Below, piece by piece: positions 9,298 through 17,560 of a stretch of DNA of 64,000 nt. The stretch is taken from assembly GCA_905479475.1 (NCBI GenBank), contig CAJQMT010000015.1, forward strand, positions 89,798 through 153,797. Reading direction: 5' to 3'. The notes beneath the pieces were generated by a model. The model ran no database searches and was not told the origin of the DNA. It worked only from the letters and a program-made list of their open reading frames with translations. Both the position numbers and the translations under genes were made by a program. Each line of letters opens with the position of its first letter. The stretch's first letter is position 1. This stretch comes from an uncultured Flavobacteriaceae bacterium. Lineage in GTDB: Bacteria; Bacteroidota; Bacteroidia; Flavobacteriales; Flavobacteriaceae.

Positions 9298-10113
9298 TCA
9301 AACTTGATTTTGTGTTTGAAAGTCCCGCTGTCTTGTTGCTTCAAAAAGCAAAATAGAAGCTGCAACAGATACATTCATAGAGTCTATTTTTCCTCTCATC
9401 GGAATGATGATTTTTTGCCGCGCATTTTCTAACCAATTATTTGTCAATCCTGTGGCTTCCGTTCCAACTGCGATGGCTGTAGGTTTTGTGAAATCTTGTT
9501 TGTAATAGGGAGTGGCATTTTTATGCAGTGCAGCTGCGTAAATAGAAATGTTGTTCTTTTTCAAATAGGCCAATATTTCTTCAGTGCTACCGGTGCCAAT
9601 TTGGGTAGTAAATACACAGCCTACACTACTTCGGATGGTGTTAGGGTTGTACAAATCAGATTTAGGGTTGGCGATCAAAATAGCATCTACGTTGGCTGCA
9701 TCGGCAGTTCTTAATAAAGCACCAATATTTCCTGGTTTTTCAGGAGATTCAGCAACTAATAACAAGGGGGTGCTTCTTTTGAGAACAAGAGAGTCTAGAG
9801 TGTGTGTTTTTGACTGGACGACAGCAATGATACCTTCGGTTGTCTCACGGTAAGCTAATTTTTTATAAACCTCTGTAGAAACCGCTAAAATTTGATGTGG
9901 AGTCTCTTGTATTTCCTGCAATGCCTCGAGGCTACAAATATCTTTACAGATGACAAGCTGTTCAATAACATAATCACCTTTAATAGCCAATTGAATTTCA
10001 CGAACTCCTTCTAGCAAAAAAACACCTTTTTTTCTTCGGTTTCGAGATTTTTCTTTCAAAAGCACCAATTCTTTCACCAATGGGTTTTGCAAACTTGAGA
10101 TGTATTTTTGCAT
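9298..10113 (-). CDS. TrmH/SpoU-family RNA 2'-O-methyltransferase
   Basis: A 271-residue SPOUT-class enzyme methylating a ribose 2'-OH in tRNA or rRNA. An N-terminal substrate-binding domain (about residues 1-100) is followed by the trefoil-knot domain: the first motif contains LLVAESPEKPGNIGALLRT, then VGTEATGLT and IPMRGKIDSMNVSVAASILL, which bind S-adenosylmethionine. The target nucleotide cannot be predicted. A TATTTTTG box lies upstream on the minus strand (10133-10126), placing this gene divergent from dnaK across a shared intergenic region. Confidence 0.9.
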   Translation of the reverse strand: MQKYISSLQNPLVKELVLLKEKSRNRRKKGVFLLEGVREIQLAIKGDYVIEQLVICKDICSLEALQEIQETPHQILAVSTEVYKKLAYRETTEGIIAVVQSKTHTLDSLVLKRSTPLLLVAESPEKPGNIGALLRTADAANVDAILIANPKSDLYNPNTIRSSVGCVFTTQIGTGSTEEILAYLKKNNISIYAAALHKNATPYYKQDFTKPTAIAVGTEATGLTNNWLENARQKIIIPMRGKIDSMNVSVAASILLFEATRQRDFQTQNQV

Positions 10114-10209
10114 GTTGTTTTTTTACAAAAATAGTTTTTTTCCTTCAAGGATTTTTTTTTAATTCATTGTAAATGACGAACTGTTCCTTTTTCAAGAAGA
10201 ATTCCTCTG

Positions 10210-10247
10210 TTAAGAAACGATTGGCCTGTATTTTACAGGTCTCTTAA
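10210..10247. promoter_or_regulatory. Nested inverted repeat upstream of dnaK, candidate activator site
   Basis: Outer arms TTAAGA and TCTTAA enclose inner arms CCTGTA and TACAGG around TTT. It lies roughly 125-165 bases upstream of the sigma-54 -24/-12 site, the usual distance for an enhancer-binding-protein site. Both flanking genes start outward, so a terminator is unlikely. Confidence 0.4.
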
Positions 10248-10315
10248 TAGCATTGTTTTGGGAGTGTTATAGGGTGACAAATGTTGTAAAATAGCAGTGT
10301 GAAAAAGACCAAATA

Positions 10316-10328
10316 TGACAGTCTGTCA
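10316..10328. promoter_or_regulatory. 13-bp palindrome upstream of dnaK
   Basis: TGACAG and CTGTCA arms around a single T. It lies about 45 bases upstream of the sigma-54 promoter. It could be an activator or repressor half-site; no protein is assigned. Confidence 0.35.
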
Positions 10329-10370
10329 TTTTAAAATTAAGAAAACTGCCAATAATAGGGGCTCCTTTTC

Positions 10371-10386
10371 TTGGCACAAAGATTGC
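10371..10386 (+). promoter_or_regulatory. Sigma-54 (RpoN) type -24/-12 promoter of dnaK
   Basis: TTGGCAC, five bases, then TTGC matches the -24/-12 consensus (TGGCAC-N5-TTGC) exactly. The predicted start is near 10397, leaving a leader of about 37 bases to the dnaK ATG at 10434. No TAnnTTTG box is visible in that leader. Confidence 0.7.
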
Positions 10387-10433
10387 CTAATGTTTTTTGT
10401 AAAAATGAAATAACAATATTAAATATAAATATT

Positions 10434-12326
10434 ATGAGTAAGATTATTGGAATTGATTTAGGAACAACGAACTCGTGTGTTTCTGTAATGGAAGGAAATG
10501 AGCCTGTTGTAATCCCGAATGCAGAAGGAAAAAGAACAACACCATCTATAGTTGCTTTCGTAGAAGAGGGAGAAAGAAAAGTAGGAGATCCTGCAAAACG
10601 TCAAGCCGTGACAAACCCAACAAAAACAATTGCTTCGGTAAAACGTTTTATGGGAAATAAATTTTCAGAATGTTCTGAGGAGGTAGGACGAGTTCCTTAC
10701 AAAGTATTGAAAGGAGACAACGATACACCTCGAGTAGACATTGATGGACGTTTGTATACGCCACAAGAGATTTCTGCAATGACGCTTCAAAAAATGAAGA
10801 AAACAGCAGAAGATTATTTAGGACAAGACGTTTCTGAAGCGGTAATTACAGTGCCTGCTTATTTTAACGATGCACAACGTCAGGCGACGAAAGAAGCTGG
10901 AGAAATTGCAGGTTTAAAAGTGCAACGTATCATCAACGAGCCTACTGCAGCTGCATTGGCATACGGAATTGATAAAAAAGGAACAGATCAAAAAATTGCC
11001 GTTTATGATTTGGGAGGTGGAACATTTGATATTTCTATTTTGGAAATAGGAGAAGGTGTTTTTGAAGTATTGTCTACCAACGGAGATACACATTTAGGAG
11101 GAGATGACTTTGATGAAGTGATTATTGATTGGTTAGCAGATGGATTCAACAAGGAAGAACAAGTTGATTTGCGTTTGGACCCAATGGCCTTGCAACGTTT
11201 GAAAGAAGCAGCAGAAAAAGCCAAAGTAGAATTGTCATCTTCAGCACAAACAGAAATCAATTTACCATATGTAACAGCAACAGCTTCAGGACCAAAACAC
11301 CTTGTGAAAACTTTGACGAGAGCGAAGTTTGAGCAGTTGGCTGCTGAATTGGTAGTTCGTTCAATGGAACCTGTGAAAAAAGCATTGCAAGATGCAGACT
11401 TATCTACATCTGAGATTGACGAAGTAATTTTAGTAGGAGGATCTACACGTATTCCTGTGATTCAAGAACAAGTAAAGAAATTTTTCGGGAAAGAGCCTAA
11501 CAAAGGAGTGAACCCTGATGAAGTTGTGGCGATTGGAGCTGCTATCCAAGGAGGAGTATTGGCAGGTGATGTAAAAGACGTATTGTTGTTAGACGTGACA
11601 CCATTGTCTTTAGGAATTGAAACAATGGGGAATGTATTTACAAAATTGATCGAAGCGAATACAACGATTCCTACAAAGAAGTCTCAAGTATTTTCTACCG
11701 CAGTAGACAATCAGCCTTCAGTAGATATTCATGTATTGCAAGGAGAAAGAGCCATGGCTGCAGACAACAAAACAATTGGTCGTTTTCAGTTGACAGACAT
11801 TCCACCTGCACAGAGAGGAACGCCGCAAATTGAAGTGACTTTTGACATTGATGCCAATGGAATTATCAAGGTCTCTGCGGTAGACAAAGCAACGAACAAA
11901 TCTCAAGAAATTAAGATTGAGGCTTCCTCTGGTTTGTCTGAAGAAGAAATTGCAAAAATGAAAGCAGATGCAGAAGCAAATGCAGAAGCAGATGCTACCG
12001 CCAAAGAAACTGCTGAGAAGTTGAATACTGCAGATCAAATGATTTTTCAAACAGAAAAACAGTTGAAAGAAGTAGAAGGAAAACTTCCAGAAGATAAAAA
12101 AGCACCGATAGATGCTGCACTAGCTGAATTGAAAAAAGCACATGAATCGAAAGATATTGCTGCGATTGATACAGCTACGGAAGCTTTGAATACTGCTTTG
12201 CAAGGAGCTGCTGCTGAATTTCAAGCTGCTGCGCAACAGCAAGCACAAGGAGGTGCAGAGGCACAACCAGAAGCAGAGGCGCAAGAAGATAGCGTAGAAG
12301 ACGTAGACTTCGAAGAAGTAAAGTAG
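10434..12326 (+). CDS. dnaK: Hsp70 chaperone DnaK
   Basis: A 630-residue cytoplasmic ATP-dependent chaperone. The nucleotide-binding domain shows [28 protein letters not shown] and the VGGSTRIP motif. The substrate-binding domain follows from about residue 390, and the tail ends in an acidic EDVDFEEVK after a Gln/Ala-rich stretch. The frame extends upstream to a TTG at 10371, but that codon is part of the -24 promoter element, so the ATG at 10434 is the start. No CIRCE element is visible. No dnaJ or grpE gene is adjacent, so dnaK is a single-gene unit closed by a strong terminator. Confidence 0.98.
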   Translation: MSKIIGIDLGTTNSCVSVMEGNEPVVIPNAEGKRTTPSIVAFVEEGERKVGDPAKRQAVTNPTKTIASVKRFMGNKFSECSEEVGRVPYKVLKGDNDTPRVDIDGRLYTPQEISAMTLQKMKKTAEDYLGQDVSEAVITVPAYFNDAQRQATKEAGEIAGLKVQRIINEPTAAALAYGIDKKGTDQKIAVYDLGGGTFDISILEIGEGVFEVLSTNGDTHLGGDDFDEVIIDWLADGFNKEEQVDLRLDPMALQRLKEAAEKAKVELSSSAQTEINLPYVTATASGPKHLVKTLTRAKFEQLAAELVVRSMEPVKKALQDADLSTSEIDEVILVGGSTRIPVIQEQVKKFFGKEPNKGVNPDEVVAIGAAIQGGVLAGDVKDVLLLDVTPLSLGIETMGNVFTKLIEANTTIPTKKSQVFSTAVDNQPSVDIHVLQGERAMAADNKTIGRFQLTDIPPAQRGTPQIEVTFDIDANGIIKVSAVDKATNKSQEIKIEASSGLSEEEIAKMKADAEANAEADATAKETAEKLNTADQMIFQTEKQLKEVEGKLPEDKKAPIDAALAELKKAHESKDIAAIDTATEALNTALQGAAAEFQAAAQQQAQGGAEAQPEAEAQEDSVEDVDFEEVK

Positions 12327-12388
12327 TCTTTTGATAAAAAGTATCGCATTTGAGAAGCAAAAAATACTTTTCAATGTTTTACAACCAG

Positions 12389-12422
12389 AAAAGCCATTTT
12401 GGGAAACCAAAGTGGCTTTTTT
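12389..12422 (+). terminator. Rho-independent terminator after dnaK
   Basis: A 14-bp stem from AAAAGCCATTTTGG to CCAAAGTGGCTTTT with one non-Watson-Crick pair, a GAAA tetraloop and a T-run. Confidence 0.85.
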
Positions 12423-12505
12423 ATGAGTGAATGGATGCAGTGCTCTGTTTGCTTTTTGAGGTAACAAGAGCAAGTTTCACTATAGAGAAAACGAATTTAT
12501 CGTGG

Positions 12506-13168
12506 TTAACTCGAAGTATTTTTTTTTACGTAGGCTGTCAGGACTGTTTTTCTACCGATTGTTTTCGTTATGGTGTCTTTGTCTAAATTCCAACCACGTG
12601 CAGGAGAGTATTCTCTTCCGTAAAATATAATTTGCAAGTGCAACTTGTTCCAAGTTTCTTTTGGAAACAAACGTTTCGCATCTCTTTCTGTTTGGACCAC
12701 ACTTTTTCCATTTGTCAACCCCCATCGGTACATCAAACGATGAATGTGCGTGTCTACTGCAAATGCAGGAATATCAAAAGCTTGGCTCATGACAACACTC
12801 GCGGTTTTGTGCCCAACAGCTGGTAGCGCTTCTAAATCTTCAAAGCTAGCAGGAACTTTGCCATCGTGTTTCTCAATCAATATTTTTGACAAACCATGAA
12901 TTCCTTTTGATTTCATAGGAGAGAGGCCTACAGGTTTGATAATCTCACGAATTTCTTCCACGGATAATTTTACCATTTCATAAGGGTTGTCCGCTCTTTT
13001 AAAGAGTAAAGGAGTAATCGTGTTCACCCGAGCATCCGTACTTTGTGCTGACATCAAAACAGCAATGAGTAAGGTGTAAGGATCTTTGTGATCTAAAGGA
13101 ATTGGAGTTTCAGGATATAGTTTTTCAAGTGTGTCAAGTACAAATTGAACTTTTTCTTGTTTGTTCAT
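12506..13168 (-). CDS. nth: Endonuclease III-like DNA glycosylase lacking the Fe-S cysteines
   Basis: A base-excision-repair glycosylase/AP-lyase of 220 residues from the ATG at 13168; a longer frame begins 12 codons earlier but opens with non-conserved residues. The helix-hairpin-helix is LEALPAVGHKTASVV with catalytic Lys121, and the catalytic Asp139 is in AVDTHIHRL. Endonuclease III normally ends in a C-x6-C-x2-C-x5-C motif holding a [4Fe-4S] cluster. The matching segment here reads IIFYGREYSPARGWNLDKD, and the whole protein contains no cysteine. The fold and active site are otherwise intact, so it is probably a functional cluster-less variant. Confidence 0.92.
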   Translation of the reverse strand: MNKQEKVQFVLDTLEKLYPETPIPLDHKDPYTLLIAVLMSAQSTDARVNTITPLLFKRADNPYEMVKLSVEEIREIIKPVGLSPMKSKGIHGLSKILIEKHDGKVPASFEDLEALPAVGHKTASVVMSQAFDIPAFAVDTHIHRLMYRWGLTNGKSVVQTERDAKRLFPKETWNKLHLQIIFYGREYSPARGWNLDKDTITKTIGRKTVLTAYVKKNTSS

Positions 13169-13235
13169 GCGAAAAGTGGAAAAATTTAAAAAATAAAAGT
13201 ACAAAGTTTTTTCACATTAAAGCGTGAAAAAATTT

Positions 13236-13243
13236 TACATTTG
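13236..13243 (+). promoter_or_regulatory. -7 promoter box of bcp
   Basis: TACATTTG matches TAnnTTTG and lies about 48 bases upstream of the bcp ATG; the -33 element is weak. Confidence 0.5.
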
Positions 13244-13291
13244 AGAGAAACCTTGTTAACTTTCAACTTTCAAATCGTAGCACATCAAATT

Positions 13292-13747
13292 ATGACAACA
13301 TTACAAAAAGGAGACAATGCTCCTCAATTTTCAGCATTGGACGAAAAAGGAAATATCATTCAATTGAAAGATTATAGTGGAAAAAAATTGGTATTGTTCT
13401 TTTACCCAAAGGCAAGTACACCCGGTTGTACAGTGGAAGCTTGCGATCTCAGAGACAATTACAATTTATTCTTAGAAAAAGGATATGACGTGTTGGGAGT
13501 GAGTGCGGACTCTGCAAAACGCCAACAAAATTTTATCACAAAAAACAGCCTGCCTTTTCCGTTACTCGCCGATGAAGACAAATCCGTTATTGAGGCTTTT
13601 GGTGTTTGGGGACCAAAAAAGTTTATGGGTAGAGAATACGAAGGGATTCACAGAACTACTTTTGTCATTGATGAAAATGGGCTTATCGAAGAAGTCATTC
13701 AAAAAGTGAAGACCAAAGAACACAGCGCGCAGATAATAGAACTCTAA
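13292..13747 (+). CDS. bcp: Thiol peroxidase (peroxiredoxin Q/Bcp)
   Basis: Reduces hydrogen peroxide and organic hydroperoxides using thioredoxin-type reductants. The 151-residue thioredoxin fold contains KASTPGCTVEACDLRD, holding the peroxidatic Cys and the Cys five residues later that resolves it in the BCP subfamily. The downstream conserved Arg segment is also present (GREYEGIHRTTFVID). The ATG at 13292 matches the family N-terminus (MTTLQKGDNAPQF); upstream codons in frame are non-conserved and follow the promoter box. Divergent from nth, an arrangement that places two damage-defence genes back to back. Confidence 0.93.
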   Translation: MTTLQKGDNAPQFSALDEKGNIIQLKDYSGKKLVLFFYPKASTPGCTVEACDLRDNYNLFLEKGYDVLGVSADSAKRQQNFITKNSLPFPLLADEDKSVIEAFGVWGPKKFMGREYEGIHRTTFVIDENGLIEEVIQKVKTKEHSAQIIEL

Positions 13748-13924
13748 TTTTAAAGATGTTTCTGCTTTAGGTCTTTGTTTCAATCTTCATAGAGTGCTTG
13801 TAGACTCTATAAATGGAGTAAAGAATCTTTATTGCTGTCTAAAAACACTCTTCAAATCCTTAACATTGCTGTATTATTGAATTTTAATCAAATATTTTTA
13901 GAAAAATTGTTACCGACTACCGAT

Positions 13925-16369
13925 GTGTATTTTATAGATGTCATTTTACCTCTTCCTTTACAGAGGTTGTTTACCTATCGTATCACGGAGGCGGAGGCTG
14001 TATTTTTAAAACCAGGAGTACGCGTGGCAGTTCCGTTTGGAAAATCAAAAATTTATACAGGGCTGGTTGCTGAGGTACACCAAAACGCTCCTGAAGCCTA
14101 TGAAGCCAAAGCCATACACCAAATTTTAGATCAAAACCCCATTGTAAATGAGCTGCAATTGAAACTTTGGAATTGGATTTCTAGTTATTACATGTGCTCT
14201 TTAGGTGATGTTTATAGGGCTGCATTCCCTTCCGCTTTTTTATTAGAAAGTGAAACCGTAGTTCTCAGAAACAACTCCTTTACAGATCAAACACAGCTGA
14301 CGGATGTTGAATTTTTAATTTTTGAAGCCTTGCAGCAACAGACGCAATTGTCTGCCATCGAAATAAGTGGAATCGTGAATAAAAAAAACGTCCTTCCTTT
14401 TTTAAAATCGATGTTAGAAAAAGGAGCAATTGTAGTGCGAGAAGAAATTTATGAGCAATACAAACCCAAATTGGTCAATTACATACGCTTGACTGAAAAA
14501 TACAAGGGCCAAGATGCCTTGCAGGAAACATTGCAACTTGTTTCGAGAGCAAAAAAACAGTACCAAGCTTTGATGACTTATTTTTCTTTGGAAGGGGAAA
14601 CTAGGAAGCCTATCAAAGTGAAAGAATTGCAAGAAAAAGCAGCGGTTTCATCGGCCGTTGTGAAAAGTTTGGTCGATAAAAAGGTGTTTGAGGTGTATCA
14701 GATACAAGTCGATCGGATACATTTTCGAGAAGCTGAAAGCAGTTTGAAAGAGCTGAGTAAGCACCAACAAAAAGCTTTTGAAGAGATTAAAAATAGTTTT
14801 GAAACAAAAGCTGTGACTTTGTTGCATGGTGTGACTAGTAGCGGAAAAACAGAGGTATATTCAAAGCTCATTCAAGAAGTCCTGGATGAAGGAAAGCAAG
14901 TGTTATTTTTATTACCAGAAATTGCACTGACGACCCAGTTGATCAATCGTTTGAAAAAAATATTTGGAGGTAAAATTTCAGTGTATCATTCGAAATATTC
15001 GATGAATGAAAGAGTAGAGGTTTGGAACAATGTCTTACAGTCCAAGTCAAAAGCTCAAATTGTGCTTGGAGCCCGTTCTTCTTTGTTTCTGCCCTTTGAC
15101 AATTTGGGATTGATCATCGTAGATGAAGAACACGAGGTGTCTTACAAACAGTTTGATCCTGCGCCGAGGTATCATGCGAGAGATACAGCGATTTTATTAG
15201 GACATCTCCATGGAGCAAAAACCTTATTGGGTTCTGCAACGCCGAGTATAGAGAGTTTTTTCAATGGAAATAAAGAAAAGTACGGTTTGGTGCATTTGAA
15301 AAAACGTTATGGAGACGTGCAAATGCCAGAAGTTCAGTTGGTAGATATCAAAGAAAAGCATCGAAAGAAAAGAATGTCCGGGCATTTTTCGGATGTGTTG
15401 CTGCAACAGATTCAAGAAGCTTTGGATGCCAAAGAACAAGTTATTTTATTTCAAAACAGACGAGGTTTTTCTCCAGTGATGGAATGTGAAACATGTGCTG
15501 TTTCTCCGCAATGTCCCAACTGTGATGTCAGTTTGACCTATCATAAATTCAGAAAAGAATTGCGATGTCATTATTGCAATTACAGACAAGCTGTTCCTAT
15601 GGCTTGTGGTGCTTGTGGCTCAGAAAAGTTGACAACCTTAGGTTTTGGAACGGAGCAAATAGAATTGGAACTCAAAGAGTTGTTACCTGCTTACAACATA
15701 GGGAGAATGGACTTGGATACGACACGTGGAAAATACGGATATCAAAAAATTATTGGTGCATTTCAGGCACAAGAAATCGATATTTTGGTCGGAACTCAAA
15801 TGCTGTCAAAAGGTCTTGATTTTGGAAATGTAAGTTTGGTTGGAGTATTGAACGCGGATAACTTACTCAATTTTCCGGATTTTAGAGCGCATGAGCGTAC
15901 TTTTCAAATGTTAGTACAAGTGGCTGGTAGATCTGGACGTTCCTCTAAAAGAGGGAGAGTGTTGATACAGACCTTCAATCCGTACCATCAAATCTTACAA
16001 CAAGTATCCTCAAATTCCTATGAGGAAATGTATCAAGAGCAATTGCAAGACCGTTGGCAATTTCATTATCCACCTTATTATCGTGTCATGCGAATTACGT
16101 TGAAACACAGAGATTTGATTCGAGTAGACGAAGCTTCGGAGTGGCTGGGGAAGTCGCTACAAAACGCTTTCCGCGAAAATGTTTTGGGGCCCACGGCACC
16201 TGCTGTTTCAAGAGTTCGAAATTTATATATCAAACATATCGTAGTTAAAATTCCGCCTAAGCAGTCTCTCAAAGGAACGAAAGATCATATTGAGAAGATA
16301 AAAAAAACCTTTCAAGCGATCCCTAATTTTCGTGCGATTCGCCTAGGTATCGATGTAGATAGTTATTGA
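13925..16369 (+). CDS. priA: Primosomal replication restart helicase PriA, GTG start
   Basis: An 814-residue 3'-5' DNA helicase that reloads the replisome at stalled forks. It has the N-terminal 3'-DNA-end-binding domain (VILPLPLQRLFTYRI), Walker A LLHGVTSSGKTEVY, DEAH-type motif VDEEHE, and the zinc-binding insertion with eight cysteines (CETCAVSPQCPNC, then CHYC and CGAC). The GTG at 13925 gives a start matching the PriA N-terminus. The frame extends to a TTG at 13832, but that part is hydrophobic, non-conserved sequence. It stands alone between bcp and the convergent menC. Confidence 0.93.
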   Translation: MYFIDVILPLPLQRLFTYRITEAEAVFLKPGVRVAVPFGKSKIYTGLVAEVHQNAPEAYEAKAIHQILDQNPIVNELQLKLWNWISSYYMCSLGDVYRAAFPSAFLLESETVVLRNNSFTDQTQLTDVEFLIFEALQQQTQLSAIEISGIVNKKNVLPFLKSMLEKGAIVVREEIYEQYKPKLVNYIRLTEKYKGQDALQETLQLVSRAKKQYQALMTYFSLEGETRKPIKVKELQEKAAVSSAVVKSLVDKKVFEVYQIQVDRIHFREAESSLKELSKHQQKAFEEIKNSFETKAVTLLHGVTSSGKTEVYSKLIQEVLDEGKQVLFLLPEIALTTQLINRLKKIFGGKISVYHSKYSMNERVEVWNNVLQSKSKAQIVLGARSSLFLPFDNLGLIIVDEEHEVSYKQFDPAPRYHARDTAILLGHLHGAKTLLGSATPSIESFFNGNKEKYGLVHLKKRYGDVQMPEVQLVDIKEKHRKKRMSGHFSDVLLQQIQEALDAKEQVILFQNRRGFSPVMECETCAVSPQCPNCDVSLTYHKFRKELRCHYCNYRQAVPMACGACGSEKLTTLGFGTEQIELELKELLPAYNIGRMDLDTTRGKYGYQKIIGAFQAQEIDILVGTQMLSKGLDFGNVSLVGVLNADNLLNFPDFRAHERTFQMLVQVAGRSGRSSKRGRVLIQTFNPYHQILQQVSSNSYEEMYQEQLQDRWQFHYPPYYRVMRITLKHRDLIRVDEASEWLGKSLQNAFRENVLGPTAPAVSRVRNLYIKHIVVKIPPKQSLKGTKDHIEKIKKTFQAIPNFRAIRLGIDVDSY

Positions 16370-16479
16370 GGATTTTTTATGGTATTGAATTTAGAAATAT
16401 TTTTTTCGTGGGGCGAGTCATGATTGTGAAAGACGAAAGAGGTTCTTGATCTATTATATGGAAGTACGGAACTTTTAAG

Positions 16480-17517
16480 TTACCATTCGAAATTCCATTT
16501 TTTGTTAGAACAATACCAAAGGAATCCTTTTTCCACATGAAGAGGGCTGTCAAAATTATTAGTAAAGAGACTTCCCGTTCCCAATCCTTGCGGAATGCTT
16601 GTTTTTAAATGTGCGGTCCACTGGGCAATGGCATTCAAACCAATGTTTGACTCTAGGGCAGAGGTAATCCACCATCCAATGTCTTGTTTTTTAGCAATGT
16701 TTATCCAGTCCATACTTCCTTGCATGCCTCCTACCAGACTTGGTTTCAAAATAATGTATTGCGGCTGAATGGTAGCAATAAGTTCTTCTTTTTTATCGAT
16801 GTCTGTGATACCAATCAGTTCTTCATCCAGGGCGATGGGTAGTGGTGTTCTACTGCACAAATTTGCCATATCTTGGATTTGTCCCTGTCGTATGGGTTGT
16901 TCGATAGAATGCAGCTCAAACTCAGACAAGCGTTTTAATTTTTCCAAGGCATTTTCAGGTGTAAAAGCACCGTTGGCATCGACACGAAGTTCTATTTTTT
17001 CAGCAGAAAATCGCTTCCGGATTACTTGTAATAACTCGCATTCCTTTTCAAAATCGATGGCGCCAATTTTTAATTTGATGGTGCTAAAACCGGCGGCTAG
17101 TTTGTCTTCGATTTGTTTTTGCATAAAATCTGGTTTGCCCATCCAAATAAGTCCATTGATCGATATCGGCTGTTTTTTCGTTACAAAATCGGAGGGAAAT
17201 AATTCAAAAGGGTGATGACTTTGGAAGGATAAAAACGCCTGTTCAAGACCAAATTGAATAGAGGGAAATGCTTTTAATTCCGAGATTAAAAAGTCTTTTC
17301 CGTGTCCAATATGATCACAAGCCCATTGTAATTTTTCTTCGTAATCAGGTCTGTCATCGACACTCAGACCTCTAAAAAGACCACATTCTCCATAACCTTG
17401 CTTGTTACTATCAAATATTTTAAGAAGATAAGTTTCTTTTGTTTTTAAAACTCCACGTGAAGTGCCGCTGGCCTGTTTGAAATGAAGAAGGTGTTTTTTA
17501 TAAGTAGCTTGAAGCAT
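16480..17517 (-). CDS. menC: o-Succinylbenzoate synthase (enolase superfamily)
   Basis: Dehydrates SHCHC to o-succinylbenzoate in menaquinone biosynthesis; menaquinone is the normal respiratory quinone in this group. The 345-residue enolase-superfamily protein has the expected catalytic lysine in TIKLKIG, the metal ligands in LRVDANGAF, HSIEQPI and ALDEEL, and the second lysine in IILKPSLVGG. The related dipeptide epimerases share these motifs, so the menC assignment rests on overall pattern. No other men genes are within the window. It lies 43 bases downstream of the UvrD helicase gene on the same strand. Confidence 0.85.
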   Translation of the reverse strand: MLQATYKKHLLHFKQASGTSRGVLKTKETYLLKIFDSNKQGYGECGLFRGLSVDDRPDYEEKLQWACDHIGHGKDFLISELKAFPSIQFGLEQAFLSFQSHHPFELFPSDFVTKKQPISINGLIWMGKPDFMQKQIEDKLAAGFSTIKLKIGAIDFEKECELLQVIRKRFSAEKIELRVDANGAFTPENALEKLKRLSEFELHSIEQPIRQGQIQDMANLCSRTPLPIALDEELIGITDIDKKEELIATIQPQYIILKPSLVGGMQGSMDWINIAKKQDIGWWITSALESNIGLNAIAQWTAHLKTSIPQGLGTGSLFTNNFDSPLHVEKGFLWYCSNKKWNFEW

Positions 17518-17560
17518 TTGAAATTACAATGAAGGGTTGAAAAATTGTTTTCTTACGAAT

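Noticed and set aside
10371..10433. N-terminal extension of DnaK from a TTG codon
   Set aside because: The TTG belongs to the -24 promoter element and the extra residues do not match any DnaK; the ATG at 10434 is used.
11003..12473. Long antisense open frames over dnaK
   Set aside because: Their composition (Ser/Phe/Cys-rich) is a reflection of dnaK codon use; no start or domain support.
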